Origin: Sepiola atlantica | Taxonomy: Eukaryota > Mollusca > Cephalopoda > Sepiida > Sepiolidae | Length of the DNA: 64,000 nucleotides | Direction: 5' to 3' | NCBI GenBank assembly: GCA_963556195.1 | Contig: OY744525.1 | Location: 20,804,843 to 20,868,842, forward strand | Shown: piece after piece, positions 11,275 to 23,689 of the stretch | Position numbering within the stretch: the stretch's first letter is position 1 | Layout: every line of letters begins with the position of its first letter | The notes under the pieces: model-generated | Seen by the model: the letters and a program-made list of their open reading frames with translations, nothing else | Told to the model about the DNA's origin: nothing | Database searches by the model: none | Position numbers and translations under genes: made by a program

Positions 11275-11390
11275 ATATACAGTTTAATCGTGTTGACACA
11301 CCGGTTCTCATTAGATCACCGAAGTTAAGCGACGTTGAGCCTGGTCAGTACCAGATGGGTGACCATTTGGGAATATCACTTGCTGTATGT
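11275..11390 (+). pseudogene. 5S rRNA-like sequence, copy 2
   Basis: A second 5S-like copy, same strand, starts ~325 bp after the first. It keeps ATCACCGAAGTTAAGCGACG and GGTCAGTACCAGATGGGTGA. Its 5' part (GACACACCGGTTCTC) is closer to functional 5S, but the 3' end (ATATCACTTGCTGTATG) is diverged. The spacers after the two copies differ, so this is not a simple recent tandem rDNA unit. Confidence 0.8.
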
Positions 11391-12480
11391 GGACACCTAG
11401 CTATGGGCAAATAGCGTTGTCAACCCGCAGTGCCTAGCGTGGTGACTATGGTAAAAACAAAAACCCTGTATGACAGTCACTAATAAGGTGGACGGAAACC
11501 AGGGAGAGGTACTTCCTCCAGGAGTGATCAAAACCCCTGATGGTGATGATGATGTTTTGAATGCTAAACTTCTTAACTGAGCAAGCGTGATCTACCCTTG
11601 AAGCCCTCAGCAGAGGGAGAAGGCTACTGTAGGACCCTAAAAGAGATGGTTGCAATAATGTTCTGGGGGTTGTGTTTGATTTTCTTCCCCTTACTTAAGA
11701 TGACATAAAAAATATATATAGAGTCGCTTTTAATGGTAACAACATAGACGAAAACATTACTGCATTGTGTTTTTATTTGGCCCAAACTTAAATTCTGTCA
11801 ATCTTACACTCTTTTCTAAATCGCTATATTGGTAAATTTGAAAATTTGCATTCGTTATAAACGATTTTGTTTTTTACTAACGGATTACCACTTATCAAGG
11901 CCAGAAATCATTCGAGGATGAAGGTCAATCAGATAGACAGTTGAATGATGATGAATACTATGAGAGGATTGAAAATCTCTCTATACTAGTCACTCAAAAC
12001 AGCAGCCGATCCAGAAAACAGCAATTCTTCCCCCTTTGTCAGAAACGTTGCTCATGGAATGTGAGGACTAAAGGACACAATTTGGGGAGAAACGAGAGTT
12101 ACAATTTCTACTTTTCGTTTGGTAATTAAAATAAAATGTCAACTCATTGGCTTATTTATGAAGAGTAGTCTCTTCGTAGTGGCCACCCGTATCATAGCCC
12201 GGGTGGGGGAGATAAGCCCTTTGTGCCGGCATTGCTCTTGATGCTTGTTACCACGCCACTCATCAAAACGAAGGGAAACAACATGAATTTTACAACAAGC
12301 CAAAACTTGCTAATTAGCTTCAAGAGAATTAAAACAGAAACACAAATTAAACTAAATAATTCATTAAATTTTGAATGTTAACCTCTTTCACGTTAACTCG
12401 GAGTCCCACTTGGCTTGAGTTGATAATTGTTACCATTTCAGTTAATTATTTTTCTAAATGGAAATTGACTGAAGAAGCTA
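11391..12480. other. No gene seen; includes repeat copy 12243-12378
   Basis: Mixed sequence. 12243-12378 repeats 10325-10488. No ORF of convincing quality is present. Confidence 0.5.
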
Positions 12481-12499
12481 TTGTAATTGAAAGGGAAAT

Positions 12500-13064
12500 A
12501 ATGATGATCATCATGATGATGATGATCATCATCATGATGATCATCATTATTATTATTATTATTTACTCACTAGGAGTTATCACACTGGTCATCGTCAGTG
12601 GTCACCCACTGCCGACAACCTGTGGTATTCCCTGGAGTCCGAGTGACAACAAGTCTCCTCAGGCCTCCAGTATGCTCCACCTCTTTTCGTTCTTCACCGC
12701 TGATGACCTTGCGGTAATCGCAACAGCCACCTACCAACGATTTCCCGCTGATAAGGGCCATTGGTCCCCTCTGGGGCCCGAGTGGCAACAAGCCTTCTCA
12801 AGGTCCCAGAGCTGTCCGCGCTCTTCCAGTGGAGGTCTGGTTTTGCGCTTTCCCTCCTCGACCCTCTGTCCATAATTTTTGCGCCTCTCTCGTGTGGTTG
12901 TATTTTCTCCGGTTCTGTTGTTTTGTACTTCCATGTGTTTGTTCTCCATTCGTTGCTTATGTGGGTTGGTTTCCGCATTCGAGGACATTTCTCAGGATTG
13001 TAGCTGTTTTGATCATTACTGTCCTTTGTATGGTCTCAGTTATCCCTTTGATTCCTTTGATTCC

Positions 13065-13075
<11 letters not shown>
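12500..13075 (-). pseudogene. LINE 3' end (family L-RLE) with (ATT)n tail
   Basis: On the minus strand the segment near 13060-12960 encodes the end of a LINE ORF (an ILRNVLECGNQPT-like peptide, cf. SAEILRKILECGNQLT at 39850-39900). It is followed by a ~350-bp 3' UTR and an (ATT)n/(GAT)n tail at 12503-12562. The UTR recurs at 27480-27950, 39060-39470 and 40060-40430. It is 5'-truncated. Confidence 0.65.
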
Positions 13076-13116
<41 letters not shown>

Positions 13117-13345
13117 TTGTGTAAATGTCACAAATTATCTTGACTCTCTCAAGTCGTCCCACTCTATTCGCCATATTCCCAGGTAGGTCTTCATAGATGC
13201 GTTGTATGTTCTCCGTCAGGTGCTTCACGTAAGTTGTGTGCAGTCTCCCCACTGAATTATATCCTTGTTTTGGCATCCACAAAAGAACATCGCTGACGAT
13301 TTCATCCTAAACTCTCCAACAGTGACCAGCAAATCTCGTTCTTTA
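13064..13345 (-). pseudogene. LINE ORF2 C-terminal relic (DVLLWMPK type) with (ATT)n tail
   Basis: Minus-strand translation from 13345 reads RFAGHCWRV, a stop, then DEIVSDVLLWMPKQGYNSVG and LPGNMANRVGRLERVKIIC, a C-terminus common in mollusc LINEs. (ATT)n at 13064-13114 forms its tail. It is only ~75 codons long and carries a stop. Confidence 0.65.
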
Positions 13346-13489
13346 TTCTCTTTATAACTATTTTAGTTATTTTTTTTCCTACAGGGTTTACGTGTTTTGT
13401 TTTACGACATATCAATCTTTTTCGGATTACTTAATTTCGAATGCAGTCATTTGGTAAACAAGTTCTTAAGTTTTTTTTTCTTTCTTTAA

Positions 13490-13810
13490 ACTTTTATTCA
13501 CCCCAAACAAGGGGACACATTGCCATTGAGATGTAAGTTGATACTGTGGTTAGGGGCTAGATTTATAGGGGGCATCCTAAGTGGGGAGTTGTGCAGCAAC
13601 ATGTTTGTTCACATTACATTTAAATTTCTGCACAGTCGCGGAAACAGAGAGCAGGGAGAGAATTCCAAAGGCAAGTAGTTTGAGGAAAGAAGTTATTAGA
13701 GTAGAAGGTTTTCCCGCATCTGGGAACCTCTACAGTGAAGGGGTGGGATTTTGCTGCTAGTCGGGTGGATTTACGTTGAAGGAATACAAGTGCAGTAAGT
13801 TCATCATCTC
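13490..13810 (-). pseudogene. LINE tail, CR1/Jockey-like (same family as 680-1275)
   Basis: Minus-strand pieces include AAKSHPFTVEVPRCGKTFYS and NNFFPQTTCLWNSLPALCF, followed by a 3' UTR with CCCTTGTTTGGGG. It closely parallels 38665-39060. Truncated, non-functional. Confidence 0.65.
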
Positions 13811-14640
13811 CAAAAATTTATTCATAATGTTTGGTTTGATTGGTTGCTGTGTTTATACAGCACGTCGACACCTGTAAGTTATTTTATGCTGAAACTGTAC
13901 AGAGGGAGCGGGAAAATCAGGGGTCGAACAGTCCTTACATTACAGGACCCTGGATTACACATTTCCTAAACTAAAACACTTCAGCAACTGATCTCTCACT
14001 TCAAATCCCTTTTATTTCATTTGATTAAACAAACCAATATAATGTCTATACATACGTGGGGTGCAATATATATCTACACTTAACTTCCAAATCATATTAC
14101 TGCTATAAAATGAGAATATTTGATATTCAATTTTATACATTTTTATAGCAATGCATGTGTTGGAGCTCCTTCTCCCACGAGCACTGGCATCTTGAATATG
14201 TTTTGTAGAGAACACACGACGGTCAGAAATAAACGAAATATAAAAAAAAGACAATGGTGAAGAAATGGCAATACTAAAGAGATAGTTGCATTACATATAT
14301 TTATTTTTCACAGAAGTTTTGTCAAAGACAAACGTAAGAGGGACATAATAAAATATGATGCATACAAGGGGGGTTGAAAATTACAGATGTAGTTACTAAA
14401 GATAATCTATTATATAAATCTCAAGAATACAACTGAAATAAACATGAATTGCCAGGGTAAACACATTATAGAGAATGCATGGGTTATTTAAAATAACTAT
14501 GACTTAGTTTGTATTGTCTGAGAGCTATTCTCAATATGAATACTGCTACTAGTAAAAATGAAATGCCAGAATTGAGATTGCTAGCTATCTAGGAGTCCCG
14601 TCTTAACTGCTCAGAATTGAGATCGTATGAAACGGCTTCA
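13811..14640. other. No gene seen
   Basis: AT-rich sequence. No feature recognised. Confidence 0.4.
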
Positions 14641-14664
14641 GTAATGTAAAACTATATTAAACGT

Positions 14665-14780
14665 AGAGCTATGGTGGAACAGGTCCGTCCAGCTTCAAGC
14701 CCAGGCCAGAAAGAGATCAAGTCTCATTTCGAATCTCGCATTATGCACGTGTGAGTCTTTTTTTATCCTTCAAAATTGAA
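14665..14780 (+). mobile_element. Possible tRNA-derived SINE head
   Basis: GCTATGGTGGAACAGGTCCG resembles a box A region, and TTTCGAATCTCGC ~80 bp on resembles box B, followed by a T-rich run. Weak and diverged. Confidence 0.3.
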
Positions 14781-14904
14781 GTGTTCATTCTCATTTTGGC
14801 AAATGATAATTCAGGTGAGATAACTTGAATATTATTAAAGGGAAATAATGTTGCTTAATAAAATGTGACATTCCAACCTTTAAAGTAATCAGTAAAAGAG
14901 AGAA

Positions 14905-15780
14905 AGAAAAACTTGGAGGAGGAATGCTATGGAAAGTAAAGGTCTAAGAGTGAATGCTACCAAGACCAAAGTGATGATCAGTGGATGTTGTGTTGGAAAG
15001 TTCCGCTGCTCAGTTTGTGGAAAGGGAGTCGGATGCAATTCAATCTATTTGCGTACATTGAGTACACAAGAAGTGCAGTGGAATCACTGGCAGGTTGAGA
15101 GAGGATAACCCGTTTGTGTGCAAAAAGTGTAAGACAATGTAGATGGACGAGAACTCAGATGTAGAGAAAGTATATCTGGATGGCAAAGTTATCCAGGTTG
15201 TCGAGAATTTTTGTTATCTTATTGATACTATTGGAGCACAGGGTGGAGCAGGTGCTAGTCTGATTGCAAGAGTTAGGAGTTAATGGAGTAATGTAAAAGA
15301 ACTTCTACTATTACTAACTAGCAGAGTGTTATGATTGTCGACCAAGGGAAGAGTCTATAAGACATGTGTACGTAGTGTGATGATTTATGGAAGTGAAACC
15401 TGGCCAGTGAGGGTTGAGGATATGCGTTGCATGGAAAGAAATGATATGAGAATGATATGACGGATGTGTAATGTGAGTCTTAATGACAAGCTTAGTTCTG
15501 ATGACCTCGGAGGAAGATTAAATCAGAACAGTATAGAGAGATGTGTGCAGAACAGGAGACTTCGATGGTATGGCCACGTTGAAAGAATGGATGAGAGTTC
15601 TTAGGTTAGTAGATGTAGAACGGTTGAGGTAGCAGGTTCAGTTCACAGATGAAGGCCAAGGAAAAAGTGGGAGGAAGTGATAAGCATGGACTTGAGAGAA
15701 AGGGAGGTAAATGAAGACCTGTCCAGAGATAGGTTAGTTTTAAAGTCAATTTCTTAAAGCCATCCAAATGCATGGCAACA
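14905..15780 (+). pseudogene. LINE reverse transcriptase C-terminal pseudogene with Cys-rich finger
   Basis: Plus-strand fragments in shifting frames match the distal RT and C-terminal region of a widespread marine-invertebrate LINE. They are KGLRVNATKTKVMISG, then CSVCGKGVGCNSIY (a zinc-finger-like start), VYKTCVRSVMIYGSETWPVR, MERNDMRMI with a stop, RMCNVSLNDKLSSDDLGGRL, and RRLRWYGHVERMDESS. Several in-frame stops (for example in GRVYK-upstream DNA and near 15457 and 15601) and frameshifts make it dead. The palm motif and endonuclease are not present. The clade is not assigned with confidence. Confidence 0.78.
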
Positions 15781-16560
15781 TGTAAAACAGATGTTAAATC
15801 GGATATGAGTAAGAAAAAGATGCATGAAAGGGTGTTATGTTTAAGTCAATTGATTGTTTTTAGTCTATTTTACTTATTAAGTCAATTTCGTATTCTTAAA
15901 ATATTTTATTTGTTTTTTTCTTCATCTTTTATCCATCCATTAACTTTTCCCAGTTTTCAATATCACGCCTCCCCTCTTCAATATCACGCCTCTCTCCCCC
16001 TCCTCGTCGGTGCAAGGAAATTTCAATAAATAAATGCTATAAAACTGAATTTGTCAGTGTCTCATACAAGCAAATCGCGGTGAGCGGCGTCACATTAAAC
16101 CCAATCGAATTTAGCTTGGTAGTATCCACGATCCCTGGGGGGGGGGGGGTGTCGGTTTTAATCGAGAAAAGGAGAGTGAAGAGGAAGGAACAAGAAGGGG
16201 GAGAAAGAGTAAACGAAGAAAAAGGTGTTGTTGTAATGTGATAATATAATTTACATTTTATCCGAGATATTTGCTAAAGTACACGCTGATACTTGGCTAT
16301 TCTGATGTCCAAATGCAAGCCGCCAAATTGATTGAAAAAAAAAAGATTATTAATTTTCTACTTTGAGAATCAGTTATCAGATAAAGTTTTAAAAAAAAAG
16401 TGGGAAGCTGTTTTTTATTTTCTACAGGAAAGAGAGAAGGGGGAGAGGAAGAGGGACAAGGAAAGTGAGAGAGAAAAAAAAGAGATATTAAAGCAAGAAA
16501 CACTTTGGAAACTTTATCCCCCCCCCCCCCCCTCCGTGTTATTAGTTTTCATGTTTTAAA
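15781..16560. other. No gene seen; G and C runs
   Basis: Includes a G-run at 16138-16149 and a C-run at 16519-16532. Apparent frames here are low complexity. Confidence 0.5.
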
Positions 16561-16574
16561 ATAATTTTCAACAT

Positions 16575-16870
16575 TACACATTTAGGCTCAACTTTAAATT
16601 TTAAGAAAAAGGATCAATCAAAAATGTTAAGAAAAAGTTTTAATTTCAAATTTTAGGAAAAAGATTAAATTTCAAATTTTAAGAAAATAGTTCAATTTTT
16701 TAATTTTAAGAAAATGGTTCAATTTTTTAATTTTAAGAATATGGTTCAATTTCAAATTTTACGAAAACGGTTCAATTTTTCAATTTTAAGAAAATGGTTT
16801 AACTTCAAATTTTAAAAATTTCAGCTTCAAATTTCAAATGAAGCTAAAAACAAATTTCAATTAAAAACAG
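16575..16870. repeat. Degenerate ~29-bp tandem repeat
   Basis: About ten diverged copies of a unit like AATTTTAAGAAAATGGTTCA with alternating TTCAAATTTTA and TTTTTAATTTTA arms. Confidence 0.7.
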
Positions 16871-17585
16871 TTGAATTTCAAATTAGAAAATAATACGCCT
16901 ACGGGAGATAAATTTACCTCTTTTAAAAAAAAATAGTCATCATTTTTAGGAACCAAATAATCTTCTTGGCTTTAAAATAATAATAATTTTTTTAAATGCC
17001 GCCTCAGATATGTAGTGAGTTTGATCAGAATTACCTTGCTTAGAATTGGAATTGTGAGTAGGTTATTCAAAATGATAAACGACTGACGTTAAATGCCAGC
17101 AGTGTCATTTTTTGTTAATCGTCTGTGATTATTTTGTTTGTTTCTAAATGAATACTGTATCTTCTCAGTAATAACATTTGCATTCAGCTTTTTGTCAATT
17201 TTCAATTCAGCTTTGTTAATTTGAAGTCGAGCTGGTTTTGTTTAAAAAGACATTGACTTTGAATGACATCAAATACAGTGTCATGCTAAACCAGTTCTTT
17301 TCAGTTGTTAGCATAAAAATAAACTTGGTCAAAAATGGTAAATCAGTATAATTATAATTTTCAAAAGTTTTTTTTCCTTGATCAACGTTTGGCAACTCAA
17401 TCTAAAATGGCTTTACCATACCATATTCTCCGTAGACCATTGTTAATGTATTTTTTGTCAAGGCAGATCAAAATGGTTTAATGATGAGTAACAAAATTTT
17501 TTTTTAAAAACATTTGAAAAGGATCAGAAATGACCAACAGAAATTTCATGAATTTCAAATTTACTTCAAAATTAATTTATAAAAT
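16871..17585. other. No gene seen
   Basis: AT-rich sequence with no recognised feature. Confidence 0.4.
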
Positions 17586-17945
17586 ATCTTAGTTAATCAA
17601 CTTTTAGTTTCCCTACAGTTTTTTTCCTATATATTTTAATTACACACAAAAACATTGTTAAAATATGTCAGATGTTCAGTATAGAGTTATGTTTGAACCA
17701 TACTTCAATTTTAATTGTTCTAATTAACCGTTATGCTCAATTATATCAACAAGTGACCCATCTTTTCCTAAGTGTCTGTCTATCACTCTCTTCCTCTCTC
17801 ATCGTACTTGTTGCCCCCCCCTCTTATTTTATACTCTATCTATTATTCACGCTTCTCTATCTTTCTCCTTCTCTCCCTCTCTCTTTAACAGCCAAAGGTA
17901 ATAAAGAAAGGGCAGAATAAAAAGATTGGAATAGTCCATTAAAAC
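17586..17945 (+). mobile_element. Hel-A Helitron copy, 3' part missing
   Basis: Matches the reverse of 30430-30786 (AGTTAATCAACTTTTAG at the 5' side, pyrimidine-rich middle, AAAGATTGGAATAGTCCATT at the 3' side). It is interrupted just before the hammerhead element at 17990. Confidence 0.6.
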
Positions 17946-18024
17946 AAAAGGGAATGTCACCACATTTAACTCGTAGTTGTAGAAAGAAAGATTTATATAT
18001 ATATATATTTCGTATAAATCATTA

Positions 18025-18091
18025 TTGGTTACATATGTGCATACATGTTTCAGTTGTCCTCTGCAATAGAGAGTCAACTTCTTCAGACCGA
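18025..18091 (-). ncRNA. Hammerhead ribozyme-like motif (HHR-2)
   Basis: Minus strand: CTGAAGA (18086-18080; position 7 is free in the consensus), stem II AGTTG/CAACT with an inner CTC/GAG, GAAAC (18051-18047), stem III ACAT/ATGT, triplet GTA, and stem I GGT/ACC. Stem I is only three clear pairs next to the core, so folding is less secure than HHR-1. The flank to 18165 is the inverse of 20240-20335. Confidence 0.65.
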
Positions 18092-18299
18092 AATAGAAAT
18101 TCAAATAAGAGGCTGCGGACTTCACTTATTCAGTATATTTCTGTGGGTGGAATAGGTTCATAATTCAGTAGTTATGTATATACGTAGATGTGTGTTAACA
18201 CACGTACAGAGTGTATATGTATAAACTGTGTCTATAGTGAACTAATTCGTTGATCGTGAGAATATGGGATAGGAATAGGTAAATTGACCATGATGAATG

Positions 18300-18300
<1 letters not shown>

Positions 18301-18340
<40 letters not shown>
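18301..18340. repeat. (TA)n
   Basis: Perfect TA tract at the border of the next element. Confidence 0.9.
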
Positions 18341-18985
18341 TAAAATGAAAAAGGAAAACCAAAAACTGGATGTTTTTTATGTGTACATCAACGTTTCGTC
18401 TTTATTTATAAGACTTCATCAGGATGATGATATAGGGAAAAGATATCATGCAAGCACAGATACATGCAGGGTAGACATGTTGGGAAGAAAAATAAAATAA
18501 AATGAAAAATAATGGCAGCGTCTTGCTGGACGTCCGTACTTGTTAGAGAATGAAAATGAGTGGGAGAAAAAAGGGGAAGGGTGGAGGGAGCAAGGACTAC
18601 TGTGGCTGGCGATGAGAGAAAGAGGTGGGGGATGAGCAGGGGTAAAATGGATGGCAGAGAGAGATTGGAGGAAAGGGGGAGGGGATGTTTGACCAGATGG
18701 CTGTGGTCGAGATTGAAGGGGAAGAGTGAGTTGGAATGTTTGTGTGTGGGGGGTGTATGCAGGGAAAATGGGGATGGGTAGAGAGGGAGGGGGGGGGGGG
18801 CTGTGATTTTGGTGGATGGGCGAAAGTTATGGTCTTAGAGAGCGTTTGGAGAAAATGAGGGAATTTAAGAAGAGGTATGAGAGAAAATAGATGAGAGGGG
18901 GAAGAGGGAGGATTTGTCGTGATAGGGTGTGAAATATTTGAAATTTCATTTTACCATCACGTCGGATTACCTTCATCCTTCTCTT
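18340..18985. mobile_element. Hammerhead-like element with inverted outer ends (family P)
   Basis: 18340-18500 matches the arms of the palindrome at 57745-58082. On the minus strand it holds CTGATGA (18422-18416), a stem II GTCTT/AAGAC, and GAAAC (18397-18393). The right end 18945-18985 is the inverse of 57712-57745 (GGGAAGAGAAGGATGAAAGT). Stem I of a hammerhead is not found, so the motif may be decayed. The G-rich interior (18540-18900) has no believable ORF. (TA)n flanks both sides. Confidence 0.5.
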
Positions 18986-19009
18986 CCCATATATATATAT
19001 ATATAAGCT

Positions 19010-19735
19010 TCTTTAGACTATATATTGGGTATTTAGATCTGTATGGCTAGGTTTCCTTCCTCGTATCTAATTACTTTTCTGGTACCTAAGGTACTTAAGC
19101 TTTTTTTTTAATTTATTTTTTTAATGCAACTTTAATTCCTATATAATTTTATTGCTAGCTACCATATTGCAGAATGGTTCTTGGATGTAGTGTTTAGATA
19201 GTATTATTATTATTTTTATATATATTTTTTATTTTTTTTATTTTTTTATATTTTTTTTATTATTGTTATAATTAATGTTATTTGATATGCAAATTACTAT
19301 ATCATACGGTAGTCTTAAGGGTAATATATTATTATTATTATTTTATCATTATTATTATTTATTTATGTATATATTAGTGATATTTTAAACTGAATTATTT
19401 CGACACTTGATTATTGGGGAAATGGTCGTATAATCAGTACCATTGGAGAGCCATGAATATTATAACTGTCCTGTTTTTAAATCTCCGAAACAGTTACATG
19501 GTAAACAGCTGATGATCCCCGTGTTAATATTAGACGCTTAAGGTCTCCTGTTTTTGTTTCACTCTTAGATAATTAACCCCCCCCCCCTTTTTTTTTACTT
19601 ATATTTTTTCATTTATTAATTTTCCAACGAATGTTAAGTCTGCAATATCTTGGATTTAGTTAGTTTGTCTGGGAATTTAAACTGCATTTTACATTTTTAA
19701 AAATTTTTTTTATTTTAATGCCTCATAGCTTCTTT
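19010..19735. other. No gene seen; T-rich DNA
   Basis: 19440-19520 partly resembles the repeat at 31868-32112 (TCCGAAACAGTT, GGTAAACAGCTGATGATCCC). Otherwise nothing is recognised. Confidence 0.45.
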
Positions 19736-19739
19736 AGAC

Positions 19740-19778
<39 letters not shown>

Positions 19779-20060
19779 ATATATGTATGTGTGTGTGTAT
19801 ATATGTATGTGTGTGTATGTATATATATGTATGTGTGTGTATGTATATATGTGTGTGTGTGTGTGTGTGTGTATATGTATATATATGTGGGTTTATGTAT
19901 AGATATGTGCGTGTATGTATATATATGTGCATGTGTGTGTATGTATATATATGTGCATGTGTGTATGGGTGTGTGTATATGTAGAGGTGTGAGTATGTAG
20001 ATATAGATATATTTATATATATATATATATATGTTGATGTATGTATGTAGAGAGATGTAT
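19736..20060. repeat. (TA)n/(TG)n compound microsatellite
   Basis: TATG, GTGT and TATA motifs only. Reading frames on both strands are artefacts. Confidence 0.9.
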
Positions 20061-20239
20061 GTATATAAGTAGGGCTTTTTATATATAGGTCAGATTCAGA
20101 ATAACTGAATTCCCCAGACTGTTTGAAGGTAAGAAAGATCTTAAGTGGTAATAGATGAAGAAATATAAACGGGGTCGTAAATGCTAGATAAACCAAATAA
20201 TAGAAACCAAAAGAAAGGTCGATTGGGTAAAAATGTAAT

Positions 20240-20523
20240 TTGATACGAGGCTTGACCGTTGAATTATGAACCCATCCCATCCAGAGAAATATACTGAATA
20301 AGTGAATGGCACAGTGTCTCATTTGAATATCTATTTCGGTCTTAAGAAGTTGACTCTCTATTGCAGAGGACAACTGAAACATGTATGCACATATGTAACC
20401 AATAATGTTTGTATAAATAAAAATTCATACTAAAGAACAGCTCTACTTGTTATTGAGCACTGTTTATAAACACTGGAGTTTCAACGGATTTACATCTATA
20501 GAAACAAATATAATACATGTACC

Positions 20524-20525
<2 letters not shown>
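20240..20525 (+). mobile_element. PLE-type terminal repeat with defective hammerhead (HHR-3)
   Basis: The hammerhead region is 20335-20405. The first core reads CTTAAGA (20341-20347) where CTGAAGA is expected, so an invariant G is lost. Stem II (AGTTG/CAACT), GAAAC, stem III and GTA are kept. The upstream ~90 bp is the inverse of 18091-18165. The downstream ~110 bp matches 7085-7190 and ends in (TA)n at 20525-20600. Probably inactive. Confidence 0.7.
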
Positions 20526-20599
<74 letters not shown>

Positions 20600-20673
20600 T
20601 TGTGTTATAATGAAATAATTCCAGGAGGAAATCCAGGTATGAGAGCTCAATGTAAAAACAGGGCAAGAATAAA

Positions 20674-20832
20674 ATAAAATGTCGTAACACGAAATTACAT
20701 AATCATCGATGCAATAATTTATTTCAACCTTGTGGTATTTTCAAGCATCCAATTTAGATGATGCTTGAAAATACCACAAGGTTGAAATAAATTATTGCAT
20801 CGATGATTATGTAATTTCGTGTTACGACATTT

Positions 20833-20838
<6 letters not shown>
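20674..20838. repeat. Perfect long palindrome
   Basis: Arms of about 77 bp (from TAAAATGTCGTAACACGAAA to TTTTCAAGCATC and its exact inverse) surround a ~10-nt centre. It is flanked by (TA)n at 20838-20878. I see no mismatch in the arms. Confidence 0.85.
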
Positions 20839-20877
<39 letters not shown>

Positions 20878-20881
<4 letters not shown>

Positions 20882-21027
20882 TGAACAGAAAGGGGCTGAT
20901 TTGGGATTTTGTCTTATTTTTTATATATAACAAAAATATGTAACTAACTTTGCAAACTCACTTTTTCCTGATTCAAACAATTTAACCGAAGCTCAATAAG
21001 TGATCCAAAGAGTCACATTTTGTCTAG
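20878..21027 (+). mobile_element. Hel-A-type Helitron 3' end
   Basis: Similar to 44985-45120 and to the reverse of 30192-30330. It ends with a weak hairpin (GTGA...TCAC, 21000-21016), a short spacer, then CTAG (21024-21027) followed by T. These are the defining 3' marks of Helitrons. Confidence 0.6.
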
Positions 21028-22560
21028 TATATCGCTATATATACGTATGTAAAAAACGAAAATTGTTTGTCCGTCCTCTACTCATTTTTCCCCATTCAAT
21101 GCAAATCTAAAACCCATACCAATTAGAAATCACTAAGGATTTTTCATCACAACAAAATAAATTGGGACTAACATTCTCTTCGCATTGGCATTGATCGATT
21201 TTCAATCTTAACACTGGATTCTGACGTAAGACTGTAAGAGAAATAATTTTCTTCTGTACAACAAAAAAAAGTTTGTTTTCGTTTCATTTGATTTGTTTTA
21301 CTTGATTTTTCATATTAAAATTTGTAAATTTATTTCAATTTGATAATGAAATATTTAAGTCGGGTGGGTCGGGTGTTTTTACGTAAACAAAATAAAATAA
21401 ATCTTTTTTAGTGTCTTGAATTTTTTTCTTTGGGAAAAATGTAATTATCGATAAATGTCACTTATTTAATGCTAAAAACTGATGCATAATTGCTTTTTAT
21501 TCTAATAAAATGTTTACAGATGAAAAAAAAATGTTTTATTGAGTTTAAAGTATAAAACAGTTCTTCCAGTTAAGTTGGCATGCAGACGAGGAACATTTTC
21601 GAACCCCGGCATGAACGGTTTCATCAGCTAGTAACACTATTCCAAGATGATGTGGTTAACGACCAATGCACAATACTGTGATCAGCTAAGTCTGCTATAT
21701 TTCTTATCATAATTTGACTTCACTAAGATGAGTGTGTAAAGGACAATGAAAATAAAACAATTATCCTTAAAAAAAAATGAATGTTCTATTTATATCAAGA
21801 AAGATATTTTTCACAAAGTCCGACAATTTTTGTGGTCACAAAATCATAAATACAAAAACATTTTATATCAAATTTTCAGTGATGTAGCTTCATCCTCGTC
21901 GATAAAGTATTTTTTAAAACATTCTTCCACCGATAAATTATTCGCAAAACATTCGTTAAGGTTTTATTTTTTAAAGGATGCGCTCTAGACATGACTTTGA
22001 CACACACATTCAAGCACTGCCAGAAACGATATCCAAATGAACCCTGAAAATATTAGTTTACTCATGGAACAGAAACAGGCGAACGAGCATAGCTCGTTCC
22101 TGCCCTCACCTTACTCTGCATAGCTTCTATGGGTTATGCTTTCTTTCGCAAAAAAAAACCAACAAAAATACAAACCCTAACCGGCATTTTCGTGGGATCA
22201 CAAATACAGAACTTTCATGATCTGCTTCAAGTTCAATTTCGACTTAACAAAAAAAAGTAACTGGTTCGTATCAAAAAGTTTGTTCGACACACAGGGCATC
22301 TTCAGATAAATCTGTCAAAAATTTATGAAAGCCTCAAAAAAAAAAAAAATGGCAAAATAGTAGCATTTAGATTAAAAAAAGAAAGCTAAAAAAAACGAAA
22401 TTATAGCATTTAGATAAAAAAAAAAATTAAAAAAGAGAGTAAAAAAACAACAACATTTTTATCGTTATGGTCTTATTTTTAAAGGTATTGAAAATAACGT
22501 AACTTCATAGTAATAGGTAATACAAAACCCCAAACTAACCGAAACGAAATGGATCGAGTC
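21028..22560. other. No gene seen
   Basis: AT-rich. A CGAACGAGC/GCTCGTTC short inverted repeat at 22081-22100. No coding or RNA feature is recognised. Confidence 0.4.
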
Positions 22561-22564
22561 AAGA

Positions 22565-22800
22565 AAGTTCAAAAGTTCCAAATAAACTCTGGCTTGAATT
22601 ACAGTTTAAAGGCAAAGGTCAAGTATTATGGTTCATTCCGTGCTCACAGAACAAAGGAAAACATGAATTTTTGAATGAGCCCCTGTCGTATCTAAAACCG
22701 ACTTTTCAGTGGAGGAATGAAAATGTGTTCAACATTTCTCAGCAGATAACCAGGTTTTGCAGTTGGTAAATTTATCAGGTAAGAGTTGTCTCCCATTGCT
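22565..22800. repeat. Inverted partner of 25440-25625
   Basis: Shares CAAGTATTATGGTTCATTC, AGGAAAACATGAATTT and AGTTGGTAAATTTATCA with the reverse of 25440-25625. A further partial copy is at 25780-25870. No ORF. Confidence 0.65.
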
Positions 22801-23680
22801 AAAATGCAAGTACAGGTGCATCACCGATTCTCCAGAAGATTTGGCTCCAAAACCTTGCAAGATTAACCGTTTTGTTGGGTCATCCGATTTCACATTGATA
22901 ATAATTCATCACCCCCCCCCCCTTAACCCACTAATTGTATGTCTACGATGCCTCTAAACCATCAGGAGTGTGAGAGACTTAAATGAAATTAATATATGAA
23001 TATTTACGTTTAACACGTCGTTTGAATTTGCATGTGAAGCCATAACTAAGGTTGAATTTAAACAAAATAAAATATAATCTTCAAAAGGAGACTATCACCA
23101 GCAGGTGCAGTATAAACAAACAAATCGATGGCAGATTACACATGGAGCCATCTTTTGGTCGCCCAGTAAGCTATTTGGCGGCAGTGGAATTGTCTCTTGT
23201 GATTTTGTCCAGATTAAAAGACCATCAATTGCTGGATAATCGTTATTGCACATGTATTACGTAATAAACATAATGTCTACAATAATGAAGTTTAAAAAAA
23301 AAAAAAATGTCAAGGTGTTGGATTTGTTCTCATATCGTAATTCGAACGGCATGCTATATTGATTGATGTTAGCACTTGAACTATTGATGATTGCCACTTT
23401 TTTGATGCATATGGATATTTTTTTTTATATTTGCAGTTGTCCCATTTGCATAATTAATAGCAGCCATTTTGAATAAATAATGTGGTTACTCAATTCTACT
23501 GATTCTCATCTAACATGTTACATGCCATGTACATATACGGACGAGTAATGAAAGTGAAAGTAATTTGTTTAAAAAAAAAGGAATACTCCTGCTTGAAAAT
23601 GAATAATAAAAATCAGACAATTATTCGATCTTAATGAAATTTTCAGGATTTAAAAATTCTATGACAAAAAATAGCATAAA
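22801..23680. other. No gene seen
   Basis: Mixed sequence with a C-run at 22913-22922. No recognised feature. Confidence 0.4.
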
Positions 23681-23689
23681 TACAAAATC

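Noticed and set aside
12375..13143. Plus-strand frames of 80-166 codons
   Set aside because: They are shadows of minus-strand LINE remnants and trinucleotide repeats.
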